Shown: positions 35,304-44,798, counted from the first letter of the stretch. The stretch: 52,108 nt of DNA from GCA-2401155 sp045047085 (GCA_045047085.1 JASFYT010000037.1:1-52108); one strand, 5' to 3'. Numbers and translations: made by a program. Notes: a model not told the origin generated them from the sequence alone.

Positions 35304-37142
35304 TTGGAACTCTTGGGTCTCAATACCGGTGAGAATTTCCACATGTGGGCCACATTTTTGATTGTGACCTGCACAATTATTGGCTTTGCGTTGGAAAAAT
35401 GGTCGCTTGAAGCGATCTCCCTTGCCTCGATTGTCAGCTATATGCTGCTATTCATATTGTTTCCTGTGAATGGCTCACCTTTGGTTGGTGCAGGCGATCT
35501 GGTGGTTGGGTTTGGTAATTCCGCGCTGATTACCGTATTGGCGCTATTGATGGTTGGGCAGGCAATGTTCAACACCGATGCTCTGGACGCACCATCACGG
35601 ATGCTGGCGCGCATTGGTGGGGCCGGGCGCACTCGCACATTGGCAATCCTGTTGATCACAGCCGGGGTAATATCTGCCTTTCTCAATAATACACCAGTTG
35701 TGGTGATGTTCATTCCGATTGTTACAGCCATTGCTGCGCAAAAGAACTTTGATTCAGCAAAAGCTCTTATGCCCTTGTCTTTTATTGGTATTTTGGGAGG
35801 GATGGTGACGCTGATCGGGTCATCCACTAACTTGTTAGTGGCGGGCGTTGCCAAGGATTTCGGCATCGAGATTGGTTTTTTTGATTTCAGCGTTCCGGGA
35901 CTTATCCTTGCTGGTGTTGGCGGGATTTATGTGATTTTTATTCTGCCACTGATCCTGAAACAACGGCGCGGCATGGCCGATGATATCAAGACGCTTTCCG
36001 GCAGGCAGTTTATTGCACAAATTGATATTACGCGGGGGCACGCCCTTGAAGGTGCCACATCACGGGCCGGATTCTTTAGCGAACTTGAAGATATCACCGT
36101 TCGCACAATTATGCGCAACGATGCTCCGATGGTAATTGCCATGGAGGATGTTACCCTTCGTGCCGGAGATACTTTGATCATCGGTGCGACTAGGCGCGCC
36201 CTGACCCGTGCTCTTGCGATCGGTTCGACCAGCGTCCCATCAGAGGAAGCAGAAGAAGATGATACACAGGACAGCCATCTGGCACCGGAATTTTCTATCG
36301 CCGAGGTTGTGGTGGCACCGGGGTCTCGTTTCGTCGGGCGTACTATCCAGTCGGCGGCCATCCGCTCTACTTATGGCACCATTGTATTGGGTGTACAGCG
36401 CAAGAGTCGGATGCAGCGAAAAGGGCTGGATCAAATTCGCATGGAGCCGGGCGATACATTGTTGATGGGCGGAACGCCGGAAGCCATGTCTAATTTGAAA
36501 GCAAGCCGCGATTTGATCTTATTGGAGTGGTCGTCGGCAATTGTTCCCATGCGCCGCTTTGCAACGCGTGCCCTGACAGTTTTTGGCTTTGTAGTAGTAA
36601 CCTCTGCCAGTGGACTGTTACCAATCATGGTCGCCTCCCTGCTTGGTGTGTTTGGCATGTTGGTAACGGGCTGCCTGAATACACGGCAGGCGGCGCGGGC
36701 ATTTGATTCGCATATATTTATGCTGGTGGGAGCTTCTCTTGCCAGTGCTGTGGCGTTGGAAGCAACCGGCGGGGCTGCATTCATTGCCGAAAGTGTTGTC
36801 AGTGCCTTTGAAGGATTTCCTCCGGCAATTGTCCTTTCGGCGTTTTTTCTGACAATTGCTGTATTGACTAACGTGCTCTCAAACAATGCGACTGCTGTCA
36901 TCTTTACCCCTATTGCCATCCGTGTTGCGCAAGGAATTGGGGTTCCCCCGGAAGTATTTGTGGTGGCTGTAATTTTTGCTGCCAACTGCTCTTTTGCAAC
37001 GCCTATTGGCTATCAAACCAATTTGCTGGTGCTTGGCCCGGGTCATTATCGGTTCCGCGATTTCCTGATTGCAGGAATCCCACTTGTGATTTTGATTTGG
37101 CTCACCTACTCTTTTGTAGGACCGTGGTATTACGGTATCTAA
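35304..37142 (+). CDS. SLC13/DASS-family anion symporter with two RCK_C domains
   Basis: 612 residues. About five to six N-terminal helices (14-215), two TrkA-C/RCK_C-type cytoplasmic domains (about 225-305 and 330-405) and five to six C-terminal helices (420-610). Both halves have the anion/Na+ signature near IGSSTNLLVAG (about 171-181) and TPIGYQTNLLV. This layout is found in sulfate/thiosulfate or dicarboxylate SLC13 permeases; substrate not predictable. The start is TTG at 35304 with AAGG about nine bases upstream; ATG at 35343 would be an alternative that keeps all helices. Confidence 0.9.
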   Translation: MELLGLNTGENFHMWATFLIVTCTIIGFALEKWSLEAISLASIVSYMLLFILFPVNGSPLVGAGDLVVGFGNSALITVLALLMVGQAMFNTDALDAPSRMLARIGGAGRTRTLAILLITAGVISAFLNNTPVVVMFIPIVTAIAAQKNFDSAKALMPLSFIGILGGMVTLIGSSTNLLVAGVAKDFGIEIGFFDFSVPGLILAGVGGIYVIFILPLILKQRRGMADDIKTLSGRQFIAQIDITRGHALEGATSRAGFFSELEDITVRTIMRNDAPMVIAMEDVTLRAGDTLIIGATRRALTRALAIGSTSVPSEEAEEDDTQDSHLAPEFSIAEVVVAPGSRFVGRTIQSAAIRSTYGTIVLGVQRKSRMQRKGLDQIRMEPGDTLLMGGTPEAMSNLKASRDLILLEWSSAIVPMRRFATRALTVFGFVVVTSASGLLPIMVASLLGVFGMLVTGCLNTRQAARAFDSHIFMLVGASLASAVALEATGGAAFIAESVVSAFEGFPPAIVLSAFFLTIAVLTNVLSNNATAVIFTPIAIRVAQGIGVPPEVFVVAVIFAANCSFATPIGYQTNLLVLGPGHYRFRDFLIAGIPLVILIWLTYSFVGPWYYGI

Positions 37143-37168
37143 GGGCAAGAGAAACCGGATGTTGGAAC

Positions 37169-37918
37169 ATGACGAAACACGCATTGGACACCCCCCAGTT
37201 TTATCTAACAGCTCCTGCCCCCTGCCCTTATCTTGAGGGGCGGGAAGAGCGAAAAGTATTCACACATCTGGTTGGAGAGCAAGCTCCCGGCATAAATGAT
37301 ATGCTGACTAATGGCGGCTTCCGTCGCTCGCAAAACATTGCTTATCGACCAGCCTGCGAACGCTGTCGGGCCTGCGTTTCTGTACGTGTGTTGACCGATG
37401 AATTTGAACTCTCACGCTCTTTCAAACGCCTTGCCAAACGCAATGATGATTTAATTGGCGAAGTTGTGCCCAACAGCCCAACAAGCGAACAGTTTTCCCT
37501 GTTTCGCCGTTATCTCGATGATCGGCATCTGGACGGCGGTATGGCTGATATGACGGTTCTTGATTATTCCATGATGGTGGAAGATAGTCATGTGAATAGC
37601 TGTGTTGTCGAATATCGCAAGCGTGGGCCTGATTCCGGAATTACCGGAAAAGGCGAAGGCGATGTTATCGCCGTTGCCCTGACCGATATTCTGCAAAATG
37701 GTCTTTCCATGGTCTATAGCTTTTTTGACCCTGCTGAAGACAAGCGCAGCCTTGGAACCTACATGGTGCTCGACCATATCACACGAAGCCGCAAGCTGGG
37801 CTTGCCTTTTGTCTATCTGGGCTATTGGGTCGAAGGTTCACCAAAAATGTCTTATAAATCCCGCTTCATGCCGCAGGAGCGGCTTGAAGGTGGCCATTGG
37901 GCGCGGTTTGAGGACTAG
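37169..37918 (+). CDS. bpt: Aspartate/glutamate leucyltransferase (Bpt)
   Basis: 249 residues. Bpt transfers leucine from Leu-tRNA to N-terminal Asp or Glu of proteins, making them ClpS/ClpAP substrates (N-degron pathway). The ATE_N part has the Cys cluster ACERCRAC (Cys63, 66, 69) after GFRRSQNIAYRP, and the ATE_C part has SLGTYMVLDHI and YLGYWVEGSPKMSYKSRF. The homologue in eukaryotes is arginyltransferase ATE1. The ATG at 37169 is 26 bases after the SLC13 stop. It is convergent with the GST gene. Confidence 0.93.
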   Translation: MTKHALDTPQFYLTAPAPCPYLEGREERKVFTHLVGEQAPGINDMLTNGGFRRSQNIAYRPACERCRACVSVRVLTDEFELSRSFKRLAKRNDDLIGEVVPNSPTSEQFSLFRRYLDDRHLDGGMADMTVLDYSMMVEDSHVNSCVVEYRKRGPDSGITGKGEGDVIAVALTDILQNGLSMVYSFFDPAEDKRSLGTYMVLDHITRSRKLGLPFVYLGYWVEGSPKMSYKSRFMPQERLEGGHWARFED

Positions 37919-37929
37919 AGTCCTTGAAT

Positions 37930-38568
37930 CTAGGCTTCGTCCTCGTCGATAATCCACGGCTCGGCCCTGCCCGCTTTTTCCCATTCCTGCCATGCATCAA
38001 GCCCTTTCATGGCGGCTGAATATTTCTGCACTTCCGGCTCATCGCTGAGTTGATAGACTTCGAGCCGGTTCACCACCGGGGCGAACATAGCGTCTGCAAT
38101 GGTGAACTTTCCGAACAAGAATGGCCCACCAAAACGCTCCAGGCATTCGCGCCATATGGTTTCAATGCGCCGTACATCTTTTCGGGTTTGGTCAGAGACA
38201 TCGATACTGCCGATCTCCCGGCGCATGTTCATGGGGCAATCATTGCGGATACCGGAAAACCCTCCATGCATTTCATGTGCTATGGAGCGAGCCAAGGCAC
38301 GAGTTTTAATATCGCCAGGCCAAAACTTCTTCTCCGGGAATTTATCATTCATATATTCCAGAATAGCCAGAGATTCAGTGATGACGTCATCATCATCATG
38401 GAGCACCGGCACCTTATTTGTAGGGGAGAATTCAGCAAATTTCGGATTGCCCGCCTCGAAATCAAACGGGATCAGATGTTCTTCAAATTCGATGCCTTTT
38501 ACCTTCATGGCGATCCATGGGCGAAAGGACCATGAAGAATAATTTTTATTGCCGATGAACAATTTCAT
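37930..38568 (-). CDS. Glutathione S-transferase family protein
   Basis: 212 residues: an N-terminal thioredoxin-like domain with NKNYSSWSFRPWIAMK (catalytic Ser near 11-12) and SPTNKVPVLHDDD plus TESLAILEYM, and an all-helical C-terminal domain with FTIADAMFAPVVNRL. This is the YfcF-like/unclassified bacterial GST type; a role in conjugation or peroxide detoxification is possible. The ATG at 38568 has GGAG ten bases upstream; an earlier ATG at 38598 has none. It is convergent with bpt and divergent from the SDR gene. Confidence 0.9.
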   Translation of the reverse strand: MKLFIGNKNYSSWSFRPWIAMKVKGIEFEEHLIPFDFEAGNPKFAEFSPTNKVPVLHDDDDVITESLAILEYMNDKFPEKKFWPGDIKTRALARSIAHEMHGGFSGIRNDCPMNMRREIGSIDVSDQTRKDVRRIETIWRECLERFGGPFLFGKFTIADAMFAPVVNRLEVYQLSDEPEVQKYSAAMKGLDAWQEWEKAGRAEPWIIDEDEA

Positions 38569-38627
38569 ATGTGGTATCTCCGTGGTATAGCGTTTCATTC
38601 AACGCCACATACTAAACGGAACACACA

Positions 38628-39383
38628 ATGAATCAATCTAAAGAAAAGGGTCCACGCCCAATCGTTGCCGTTACTGGTGCCAGCCGGGGCATTGGACACG
38701 CATTGGTTAAGCGGTTTTATGATCTGAACTGGGACGTTATCACGCTGGCCCGCACACCTTTTACCAATGTGTGCCCGTGGGCCGAAGGTATCGTCAAGCA
38801 TGTGGAAGTCGATCTGGGGAATGAAGAATCCATCCGTAAGGCTATCGAACGGTTGATGGAACTGATTGATGGGCGCGGACTAAACGCACTGATCAATAAT
38901 GCTGGAATTTCTCCGAAGAATAAAGATGGTGAGCGCCTCAGCGCTACAGAGACACCGGTTTCAACTATGATGCAGGTGCAGATGGTCAATCTAGTCGCCC
39001 CGCTCATGCTAACGCGAGGGTTGATCGAACCGTTGCGGCAGGTACAGGGCGCGGTGGTCAATGTGACCTCAATTGCCGGTAGTAGAATTCATCCTTTTGC
39101 GGGTGCGGCGTACGCAACATCGAAAGCTGCACTTTCCGCTCTCACCCGCGAACTCGCCTATGAATTTGATAAAACCGGAGTACGGGTAAATGCAGTTGCT
39201 CCCGGTGAAATCGAAACCTCGATTCTATCGCCCGGCACTGATGATCTGGTGGCGCAACAGGTGCCTATGAAGAGGTTGGGCCGCCCGGAGGAAGTTGCCG
39301 AAGTAGTCACTTTCCTATGCGAATCTGCTTCGTCCTATGTGAATGGGGCAGAGATTCACATTAATGGCGGGCAGCACGTTTAA
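38628..39383 (+). CDS. Short-chain dehydrogenase/reductase
   Basis: 251 residues, classical SDR: cofactor motif TGASRGIGHA (16-25), NNAG at 90-93, and the catalytic Ser148, Tyr162, Lys166 in TSIAG and YATSK, then the PGEIETSIL loop. Most SDRs of this type are NADP(H)-dependent oxidoreductases of 3-oxo or sugar substrates; the substrate is not predictable. Its stop overlaps the convergent small gene by four bases (TTAA). Confidence 0.92.
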   Translation: MNQSKEKGPRPIVAVTGASRGIGHALVKRFYDLNWDVITLARTPFTNVCPWAEGIVKHVEVDLGNEESIRKAIERLMELIDGRGLNALINNAGISPKNKDGERLSATETPVSTMMQVQMVNLVAPLMLTRGLIEPLRQVQGAVVNVTSIAGSRIHPFAGAAYATSKAALSALTRELAYEFDKTGVRVNAVAPGEIETSILSPGTDDLVAQQVPMKRLGRPEEVAEVVTFLCESASSYVNGAEIHINGGQHV

Positions 39384-39679
39384 CCCAGATCAACTACATC
39401 GCGGCCAACGTCATCGATAAGCATCAATGTTGGAGGCTTTTCTGTTCCGCTTTTGTGATGGTAGACGTGGAGTTGCTCGCGTTCATCGCGGTGGATGGAA
39501 TAGATCAGATCCCCGGGGAAATTGATATCTGCACGCTTATACGCAATTCGGTGGCGCAAGATAATGGTTAGCAGGGCGAGCAGGAATGCTGGCGGTACGA
39601 TCAACCATAGGGATTTTGTCCAGATCGATAGGGACTGGTAGGTGTCCAATAAATCTGCCCAAAAATTATAATCCTGCAT
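39380..39679 (-). CDS. Hypothetical single-helix membrane protein
   Basis: 99 residues. One strongly hydrophobic helix (about 22-42) followed by a cytoplasmic or periplasmic polar part with DREQLHVYHHKSG. I do not recognise the family. The reading frame is complete, has ordinary codon use and overlaps the SDR stop in a TTAA, which supports it. The small lipoprotein gene lies upstream on the same strand, with 47 bases between, so they may form a unit. Confidence 0.6.
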   Translation of the reverse strand: MQDYNFWADLLDTYQSLSIWTKSLWLIVPPAFLLALLTIILRHRIAYKRADINFPGDLIYSIHRDEREQLHVYHHKSGTEKPPTLMLIDDVGRDVVDLG

Positions 39680-39726
39680 TTTTGACCTCCCACATTAGTC
39701 GCAACCAGCCCAATTCCAACTCAGGC

Positions 39727-40107
39727 TCAACCTTGTGCAAACTGAATACTGCACCTTTTTTGAATCGCTACTCTTTCGATGGCTTCCATTTCTCCTTTTA
39801 GTCGAGCAACCTCGGATTCCGTTGCACCATTTCCTTTAACGAAAAACAAAGCCGGCCAGAAGAGGATGAGTGCGACACCGGTAGCTACCGCGTCCCCCTT
39901 GGCTTTTTTCCTTTGCACACCAGCAATATCTGCGGCGTGACCAGAAACACGCTCTGCCTCTGCAGATAGTTGATCGCATTCATATGATTCGTAAGCCAAT
40001 GGAGAAACATAGGATGCCTTGATGTCCTCCGGCTTGGTGGCACATGCTGAAAGGAATATGGATATGCCCATGAAAAGAGGAAGAATACGCGAAAACCGGA
40101 TGAGCAT
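39727..40107 (-). CDS. Small outer-membrane lipoprotein of unknown function
   Basis: 126 residues with a signal peptide and lipobox FLSAC (Cys22). The mature part has YVSPLAYESYECDQLSAEA, an amphipathic helix and a glycine/alanine hydrophobic segment (AVATGVALILFWPALFFV, about 73-90), then a coiled helix and a C-terminal Cys. Proteins of this pattern are widespread in proteobacteria but uncharacterised. It shares direction with the small membrane protein at 39380. Confidence 0.72.
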   Translation of the reverse strand: MLIRFSRILPLFMGISIFLSACATKPEDIKASYVSPLAYESYECDQLSAEAERVSGHAADIAGVQRKKAKGDAVATGVALILFWPALFFVKGNGATESEVARLKGEMEAIERVAIQKRCSIQFAQG

Positions 40108-40234
40108 GGAAAACCTGACTACAAATACTAGATTGCACTCATCGGTTGTAGTTTATCAACTTAAGGTTGTAAATATCAGTTATTCACAACCTGGAACTTC
40201 AGGTCAGTATCTAGAACATTTTTTCTGCGATATA

Positions 40235-40314
40235 TGAATCGAAAAATTCCTATCCGCTTGTTTTAGCGTACAATTTATCCAAAAACCGGTTATCGCTTTT
40301 CAGATTGTGCTCTA
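40235..40314 (-). repeat. TAGAGC hairpin repeat, copy C
   Basis: Minus strand: starts TAGAGC, where TAG is the parC stop. Outer stem GCACAAT with ATTGTAC has one mismatch; the inner stem CTGAAAA/TTTTTGG is kept by two G-U pairs. The loop is GCGATAACCGG. The distal flank ends in TCGATTCA as in copy B. Confidence 0.8.
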
Positions 40315-42576
40315 GAGCTTTTCATGGAATTTCCCACTTCTTGGAAACCCTTTCGGCACCATACGGCCTGCTTGGGCGCGTTCGCCCAGCCATTCGGCCA
40401 GTTCAGCCTTGGTGCGGGTATGGGTACGCCCTGCTGTATCATGCCACGTGAGGCCGGTTTCCAGATCGAAGACGCAGACATCCTTGATGCCGCCATCCTT
40501 ATATTTTTGCAGACGCACGCCCTTGCCGCGGCCCATTTCAGGAACCTGCGTCAGGGGAAATGCCAGCATTTTACGATTTTCACCGACTACAGCAATCATA
40601 TCGCCAATAACAGGCACGCAAAGCAGCGCCTCCACCGGCAATTTGACGTTCAACACCTGTTTGCCCTTGCGGGTGTTTGCGATGACATCTGCCTCTGGTA
40701 CGACAAAACCGTTGCCGATGGTTGAAGCAATCAGTAATTTTCGTTTTGGATCGTGTTTGAAAGCGTCAATGATATCCACGTCGTTGTCCATATCCATCAG
40801 CACGCGAACCGGTTCTCCGTGACCACGACCGCCGGGCAATTTATCAGCGCCGAGAGTGAAGAATTTTCCGCCTGTCGTGAACAGCACGACCTTGTCGATG
40901 GTTTCAGCATGGAAGGCAGTTTTGAGTGCGTCGCCCTCTTTGAACGTTAGCGCATCGAAATCAGCCATATGACCTTTCATGGCTCTGATCCAGCCAAGTT
41001 TGGAAAGAACTATTGTGACAGGTTCTTTCTCAATCATGGCGTTCTGGATCGCTTCAATATCGTGTTCCGGTGCATCGCCAAAGCGGGTGCGTCTCGCACC
41101 AAGCACGGTATCCTTGCCGAATTTCTTGCGGACGTCGCCAACTTCCCATTTGATGGTCGCCCATTGTTTGTCTTCAGAACCCAGCAATTCTTCAATCTGG
41201 GCTTTTTCTTCCGAGAGCTTTTCGTCTTCCTTGCGGATTTCGATTTCTTCAAGCTTGGCCAATGCCCGCAAACGCATATTTAGAATGGCTTCGACCTGAA
41301 TTTCAGTGAGATCAAAACGCACGATCAGTTTTTGTTTTGGCTCGTCTTCAAAACGGATGATGCGGATCACTTCATCAATATTGAGATAGGCAATCAGTAG
41401 GCCGCAAAGGATCTCAAGCCTGCGCTCAATCTGTGCCAGACGGAAACGCGAACGACGCTGAAGCACGTCGCGGCGATGTTCCAGCCATTCCTTCAACACA
41501 TCGCGTAAAGACATGACTTTAGGAATCTTTCCATGGGAAAGTACATTCATATTGAGCGAGATGCGATTTTCCAGATCAGTCAGCTTGAACATGGATTCCA
41601 TCAGAATTTCAGGATCAACCGCACGGGATTTTGGTTCGAGCACGAGTCGAATATCTTCCGCGGATTCGTCACGGATATCGCCAAGTAAGGGCAGGCGTTT
41701 ATTGTGCAGGAGATCGGCTACTTTTTCGATCAATCTAGATTTTTGCACCTGATAGGGAATTTCGGTGACAATGATTTGATAACCGCCACGACCCGTTTCT
41801 TCCTTTTCCCAATAAGCGCGAACGCGAAAACCACCACGGCCTGTTTTATAGGCCTCAATGATGGATGCCTCGCTATCAATTATCGTACCGCCAGTTGGGA
41901 AATCTGGGCCCAGCACCATCCCCACCAACGTCTCGATGCTGGCATTGGGATGTTTGATCAAATGGATTGCCGCTTCGCAAAGCTCTGCAGCGTTGTGGGG
42001 CGGGATGCTCGTCGCCATGCCCACAGCGATACCGGTAGAGCCATTGGCCAACAGGTTTGGGAACGCACCGGGCAAAACGATCGGTTCTTGATCTTCGCCA
42101 TCATAAGTTTCACGGAAATCGACGGCATCTTCATGGATACCATTCATTAACAAAGTGGCGACTTCCGTCATGCGCGCTTCTGTGTAACGCATGGCGGCTG
42201 CATTATCGCCATCCACATTGCCGAAATTGCCCTGACCGTCGACCAAAGGATAGCGCACAGCAAAATCCTGCGCCAGACGCACCAGTGCATCATAAACCGA
42301 CTGGTCACCGTGCGGATGGAATTTACCAATCACATCACCAACAATACGGGCGCATTTTTTGAAGCCCATATTGGGATCGAGCTTCAGAATGCGCATGGCG
42401 TGCAATATCCGCCGGTGAACTGGCTTCAGTCCGTCGCGTACATCCGGAAGTGCCCGGCCCATGATTGTAGAAAGTGCATATGCAAGATAGCGTTCCTCGA
42501 GCGCTGATTTTAAATCGACGCCTTCAATACCATCATTGCCATCTCCAGAATTTGGAGGAATCAAGTTTTGTCCCAT
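40312..42576 (-). CDS. parC: DNA topoisomerase IV subunit A
   Basis: 754 residues. With ParE it decatenates chromosomes. The N-terminal breakage-reunion domain (about 20-490) has the catalytic Tyr131 in RYTEARMT, and the C-terminal pinwheel beta-propeller occupies the rest. In the quinolone-determining region FHPHGDQSVYDAL the position that matches E. coli Ser80 is Gln92 and Glu84 is Asp96. The TAG stop lies in repeat copy C. It is divergent from the secreted protein gene at 42713. Confidence 0.97.
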   Translation of the reverse strand: MGQNLIPPNSGDGNDGIEGVDLKSALEERYLAYALSTIMGRALPDVRDGLKPVHRRILHAMRILKLDPNMGFKKCARIVGDVIGKFHPHGDQSVYDALVRLAQDFAVRYPLVDGQGNFGNVDGDNAAAMRYTEARMTEVATLLMNGIHEDAVDFRETYDGEDQEPIVLPGAFPNLLANGSTGIAVGMATSIPPHNAAELCEAAIHLIKHPNASIETLVGMVLGPDFPTGGTIIDSEASIIEAYKTGRGGFRVRAYWEKEETGRGGYQIIVTEIPYQVQKSRLIEKVADLLHNKRLPLLGDIRDESAEDIRLVLEPKSRAVDPEILMESMFKLTDLENRISLNMNVLSHGKIPKVMSLRDVLKEWLEHRRDVLQRRSRFRLAQIERRLEILCGLLIAYLNIDEVIRIIRFEDEPKQKLIVRFDLTEIQVEAILNMRLRALAKLEEIEIRKEDEKLSEEKAQIEELLGSEDKQWATIKWEVGDVRKKFGKDTVLGARRTRFGDAPEHDIEAIQNAMIEKEPVTIVLSKLGWIRAMKGHMADFDALTFKEGDALKTAFHAETIDKVVLFTTGGKFFTLGADKLPGGRGHGEPVRVLMDMDNDVDIIDAFKHDPKRKLLIASTIGNGFVVPEADVIANTRKGKQVLNVKLPVEALLCVPVIGDMIAVVGENRKMLAFPLTQVPEMGRGKGVRLQKYKDGGIKDVCVFDLETGLTWHDTAGRTHTRTKAELAEWLGERAQAGRMVPKGFPRSGKFHEKL

Positions 42577-42712
42577 GGTTGTGGGGTTACAACCCTATTA
42601 ACCCCTATGCAAGAACTAGCTGCAAAGTGATGCCCCGCAAGTTGACTTACACCATCATTTTGACAATATCTTACAGATTGATGACCTGATTGGGGCAGAA
42701 AAGGATATTTTT

Positions 42713-43924
42713 ATGGGTTTCGCGACAGTTTCTCGGTTTCTTTCAATTTTTATATTGTCAGCATTTCTTTCCACAACGGCCTTTGCCTTTGATGCGTCGG
42801 AATACGTTGCAAAGATACAAAATATGGCGAGCGCGCGCGGAGTAGCATTGCGTTTTGGCTCAATGGAGCCTGTTGGGGAAGCTGGCTTTATCTTGAAAGA
42901 TGTAACTGTTCAGGGGCCAAAGGCGAACCCGCCGGCTAGAATTGCCAAAATTCGCCTTGAAGGCATAGAAGAATTACCAGGCAATTCTTTCGCTGCAAAT
43001 GTAGTTGAATTTGAAGGAATTTCTCTCGTCAGCAAAACAGCTGATAACAAGGAAATCATCATTTCAATTGCTGGCGGTATTGGCAAAGATGTTTATTTTG
43101 CCGATCCGTTACAGGTTGATGCGCCATTCTTCCACTACCCCAGAAACACCTATGACATTAGGGATATAAGCGTTTCAGTTGGTGGCAAAAATGCCATAAC
43201 GATAAAATCAATTTCCACCGATGTGGTATTTGATATCGACGCGAAGAAACAAACCGTTGCTTTGGCTGTCGATGAAATCGATGTTAATCTGAAACTGGGC
43301 GATAACCCCGAATTCAACACCCGCAGAGAAGCCCTTGGATATGAAAATTTACTGATGGCCATCGCGATATCGGGTAGCTGGGACATGAATTCAGGTAAAG
43401 TTGTGATCGATAAGTATAGCCTTGATGTGAAAGATGCCGGACGCTTGAACCTGTCGGGAGCAATGTCGGGATACACAGAAGAGTTGGCCATTCGATTCAG
43501 AAAGCTTTCAGCGGAACTTCAAGCCACCACCAACCCCAAAGAAATACAGAAAAAGAACATCGCCTTGTTGGGGATGCTGTCGCAATTATCTCTTGATAGT
43601 CTTGAGGTTTCTTATAAGGACGCGACCCTGGTTGACCGGGTGCTTGAACTTCAATCGGCGCAGATGGGCATGCAAAAGATGGATTTGATAAAAATGCTTC
43701 CAACCATGCTACCAATGGTGGCGGCACCGCTGCAAAATCCGAAATTCATTGGTGCATTGGCCGGGAATGTGGCCAAGTTCCTCAACCAGCCTGGTGATTT
43801 TACTATCAGCGCCAACCCTTCGCGCTCCATCCCTTTCACGGAAATCATGATTACCGGTTCAACCCAGCCTCATACGCTGATTGATTTGCTGGGCGTGGTG
43901 GTGAGCGCCAATGAGGGCAAATAG
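42713..43924 (+). CDS. Secreted protein of unknown function
   Basis: 403 residues. N-terminal signal peptide (hydrophobic 8-22, cleavage after AFA near residue 25). The mature protein is rich in beta strands with long runs of alternating polar and apolar residues, such as FILKDVTVQGP, EFEGISLVS and DVVFDIDAKKQTV, and an alpha-helical C-terminal part (about 265-345). Such repeats remind of AsmA/TamB-like or DUF945-like envelope proteins, but I cannot assign a family. AAGGA lies eight bases before the ATG. It is divergent from parC and convergent with the esterase gene with a four-base gap. Confidence 0.75.
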   Translation: MGFATVSRFLSIFILSAFLSTTAFAFDASEYVAKIQNMASARGVALRFGSMEPVGEAGFILKDVTVQGPKANPPARIAKIRLEGIEELPGNSFAANVVEFEGISLVSKTADNKEIIISIAGGIGKDVYFADPLQVDAPFFHYPRNTYDIRDISVSVGGKNAITIKSISTDVVFDIDAKKQTVALAVDEIDVNLKLGDNPEFNTRREALGYENLLMAIAISGSWDMNSGKVVIDKYSLDVKDAGRLNLSGAMSGYTEELAIRFRKLSAELQATTNPKEIQKKNIALLGMLSQLSLDSLEVSYKDATLVDRVLELQSAQMGMQKMDLIKMLPTMLPMVAAPLQNPKFIGALAGNVAKFLNQPGDFTISANPSRSIPFTEIMITGSTQPHTLIDLLGVVVSANEGK

Positions 43925-43928
43925 GGAA

Positions 43929-44798
43929 TTACCTGAACGCCCTGCGCAAGAAACGTTCAACGACCCGGGTCACTTCCGGGCTTGAACCTATTCTTGAGGC
44001 AATTGTACCATGAGTGTAGCGGCGACCATCAAACATGGAAACGCGGGCACCCTTGTTTTTCAACTCCCGAGCGAAGCCATGGGCCAGCACCTTGCGTCGC
44101 TCATAGTTTGAGCCGGAATACATGATTAGATAGGGTGGATAACCGCCCTTCTCGCCCTTTTTTACATGGGTGACCGGCGACCATTTTACCCAATTGGCTG
44201 GGTTTGAGCCAAAAGCTATCTGGTAAACGCGGGGCAAACTGCCACGCATGCCACCATAGGCAACCATATCGTAGGCCTGCACATCATTTGAAATCACGCC
44301 GCGTAATTTTCCGCCGACCTTTTTAGCTGCGACCATCGCCACGAGGTGCGAACCTGCAGAATGGCCCATGATGACGATTTTCTTTGGGTCGCCGCCATAG
44401 CGCTTGATGTTGTTTCTGACCCAGCGGATTGCGCGAACCACATCCTTCACCTGACCGTCAATCGTCGTGCGGGGCACCGGACGATAATCGGTTGAGACCA
44501 ACATCCAGTTACGCTTATTGGTAAATTTGCCAAGCTGATAGGATTTGGCACGGGTGCCTTTGATCCATCCGCCACCGTGTACATAAAGCAGAACAGGTGC
44601 TTTGCGCCGCACCGAGAACAAGCCGCGCTTCTTACTCGATTCTGGCGCATGAATATCGACCTTCAATCCACCGCCAATGGAAACGCCACGGCTGATTTTT
44701 GATTGAGCATATGCAGTTGAGGCTATTAGGACGAACATTAAAACCGCAGCCAGAACGGCTAGCGGTTTATAGGCAATTTTAAAACTCAAACTATGCAT
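43929..44798 (-). CDS. Secreted alpha/beta hydrolase (HSL-type esterase)
   Basis: About 290 residues. A signal peptide (hydrophobic to about 30, cleavage near AYA-QS) precedes an alpha/beta hydrolase with the oxyanion motif VHGGGW (near 74-79) and nucleophile elbow MGHSAGSH (near 145), the hormone-sensitive lipase pattern; the His of THGTI near 260 fits the triad. It is a periplasmic carboxylesterase by prediction. GGGA lies eight bases before the ATG at 44798; an ATG two codons upstream (44804) is possible. It follows aspS by 47 bases on the same strand. Confidence 0.87.
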   Translation of the reverse strand: MHSLSFKIAYKPLAVLAAVLMFVLIASTAYAQSKISRGVSIGGGLKVDIHAPESSKKRGLFSVRRKAPVLLYVHGGGWIKGTRAKSYQLGKFTNKRNWMLVSTDYRPVPRTTIDGQVKDVVRAIRWVRNNIKRYGGDPKKIVIMGHSAGSHLVAMVAAKKVGGKLRGVISNDVQAYDMVAYGGMRGSLPRVYQIAFGSNPANWVKWSPVTHVKKGEKGGYPPYLIMYSGSNYERRKVLAHGFARELKNKGARVSMFDGRRYTHGTIASRIGSSPEVTRVVERFLRRAFR

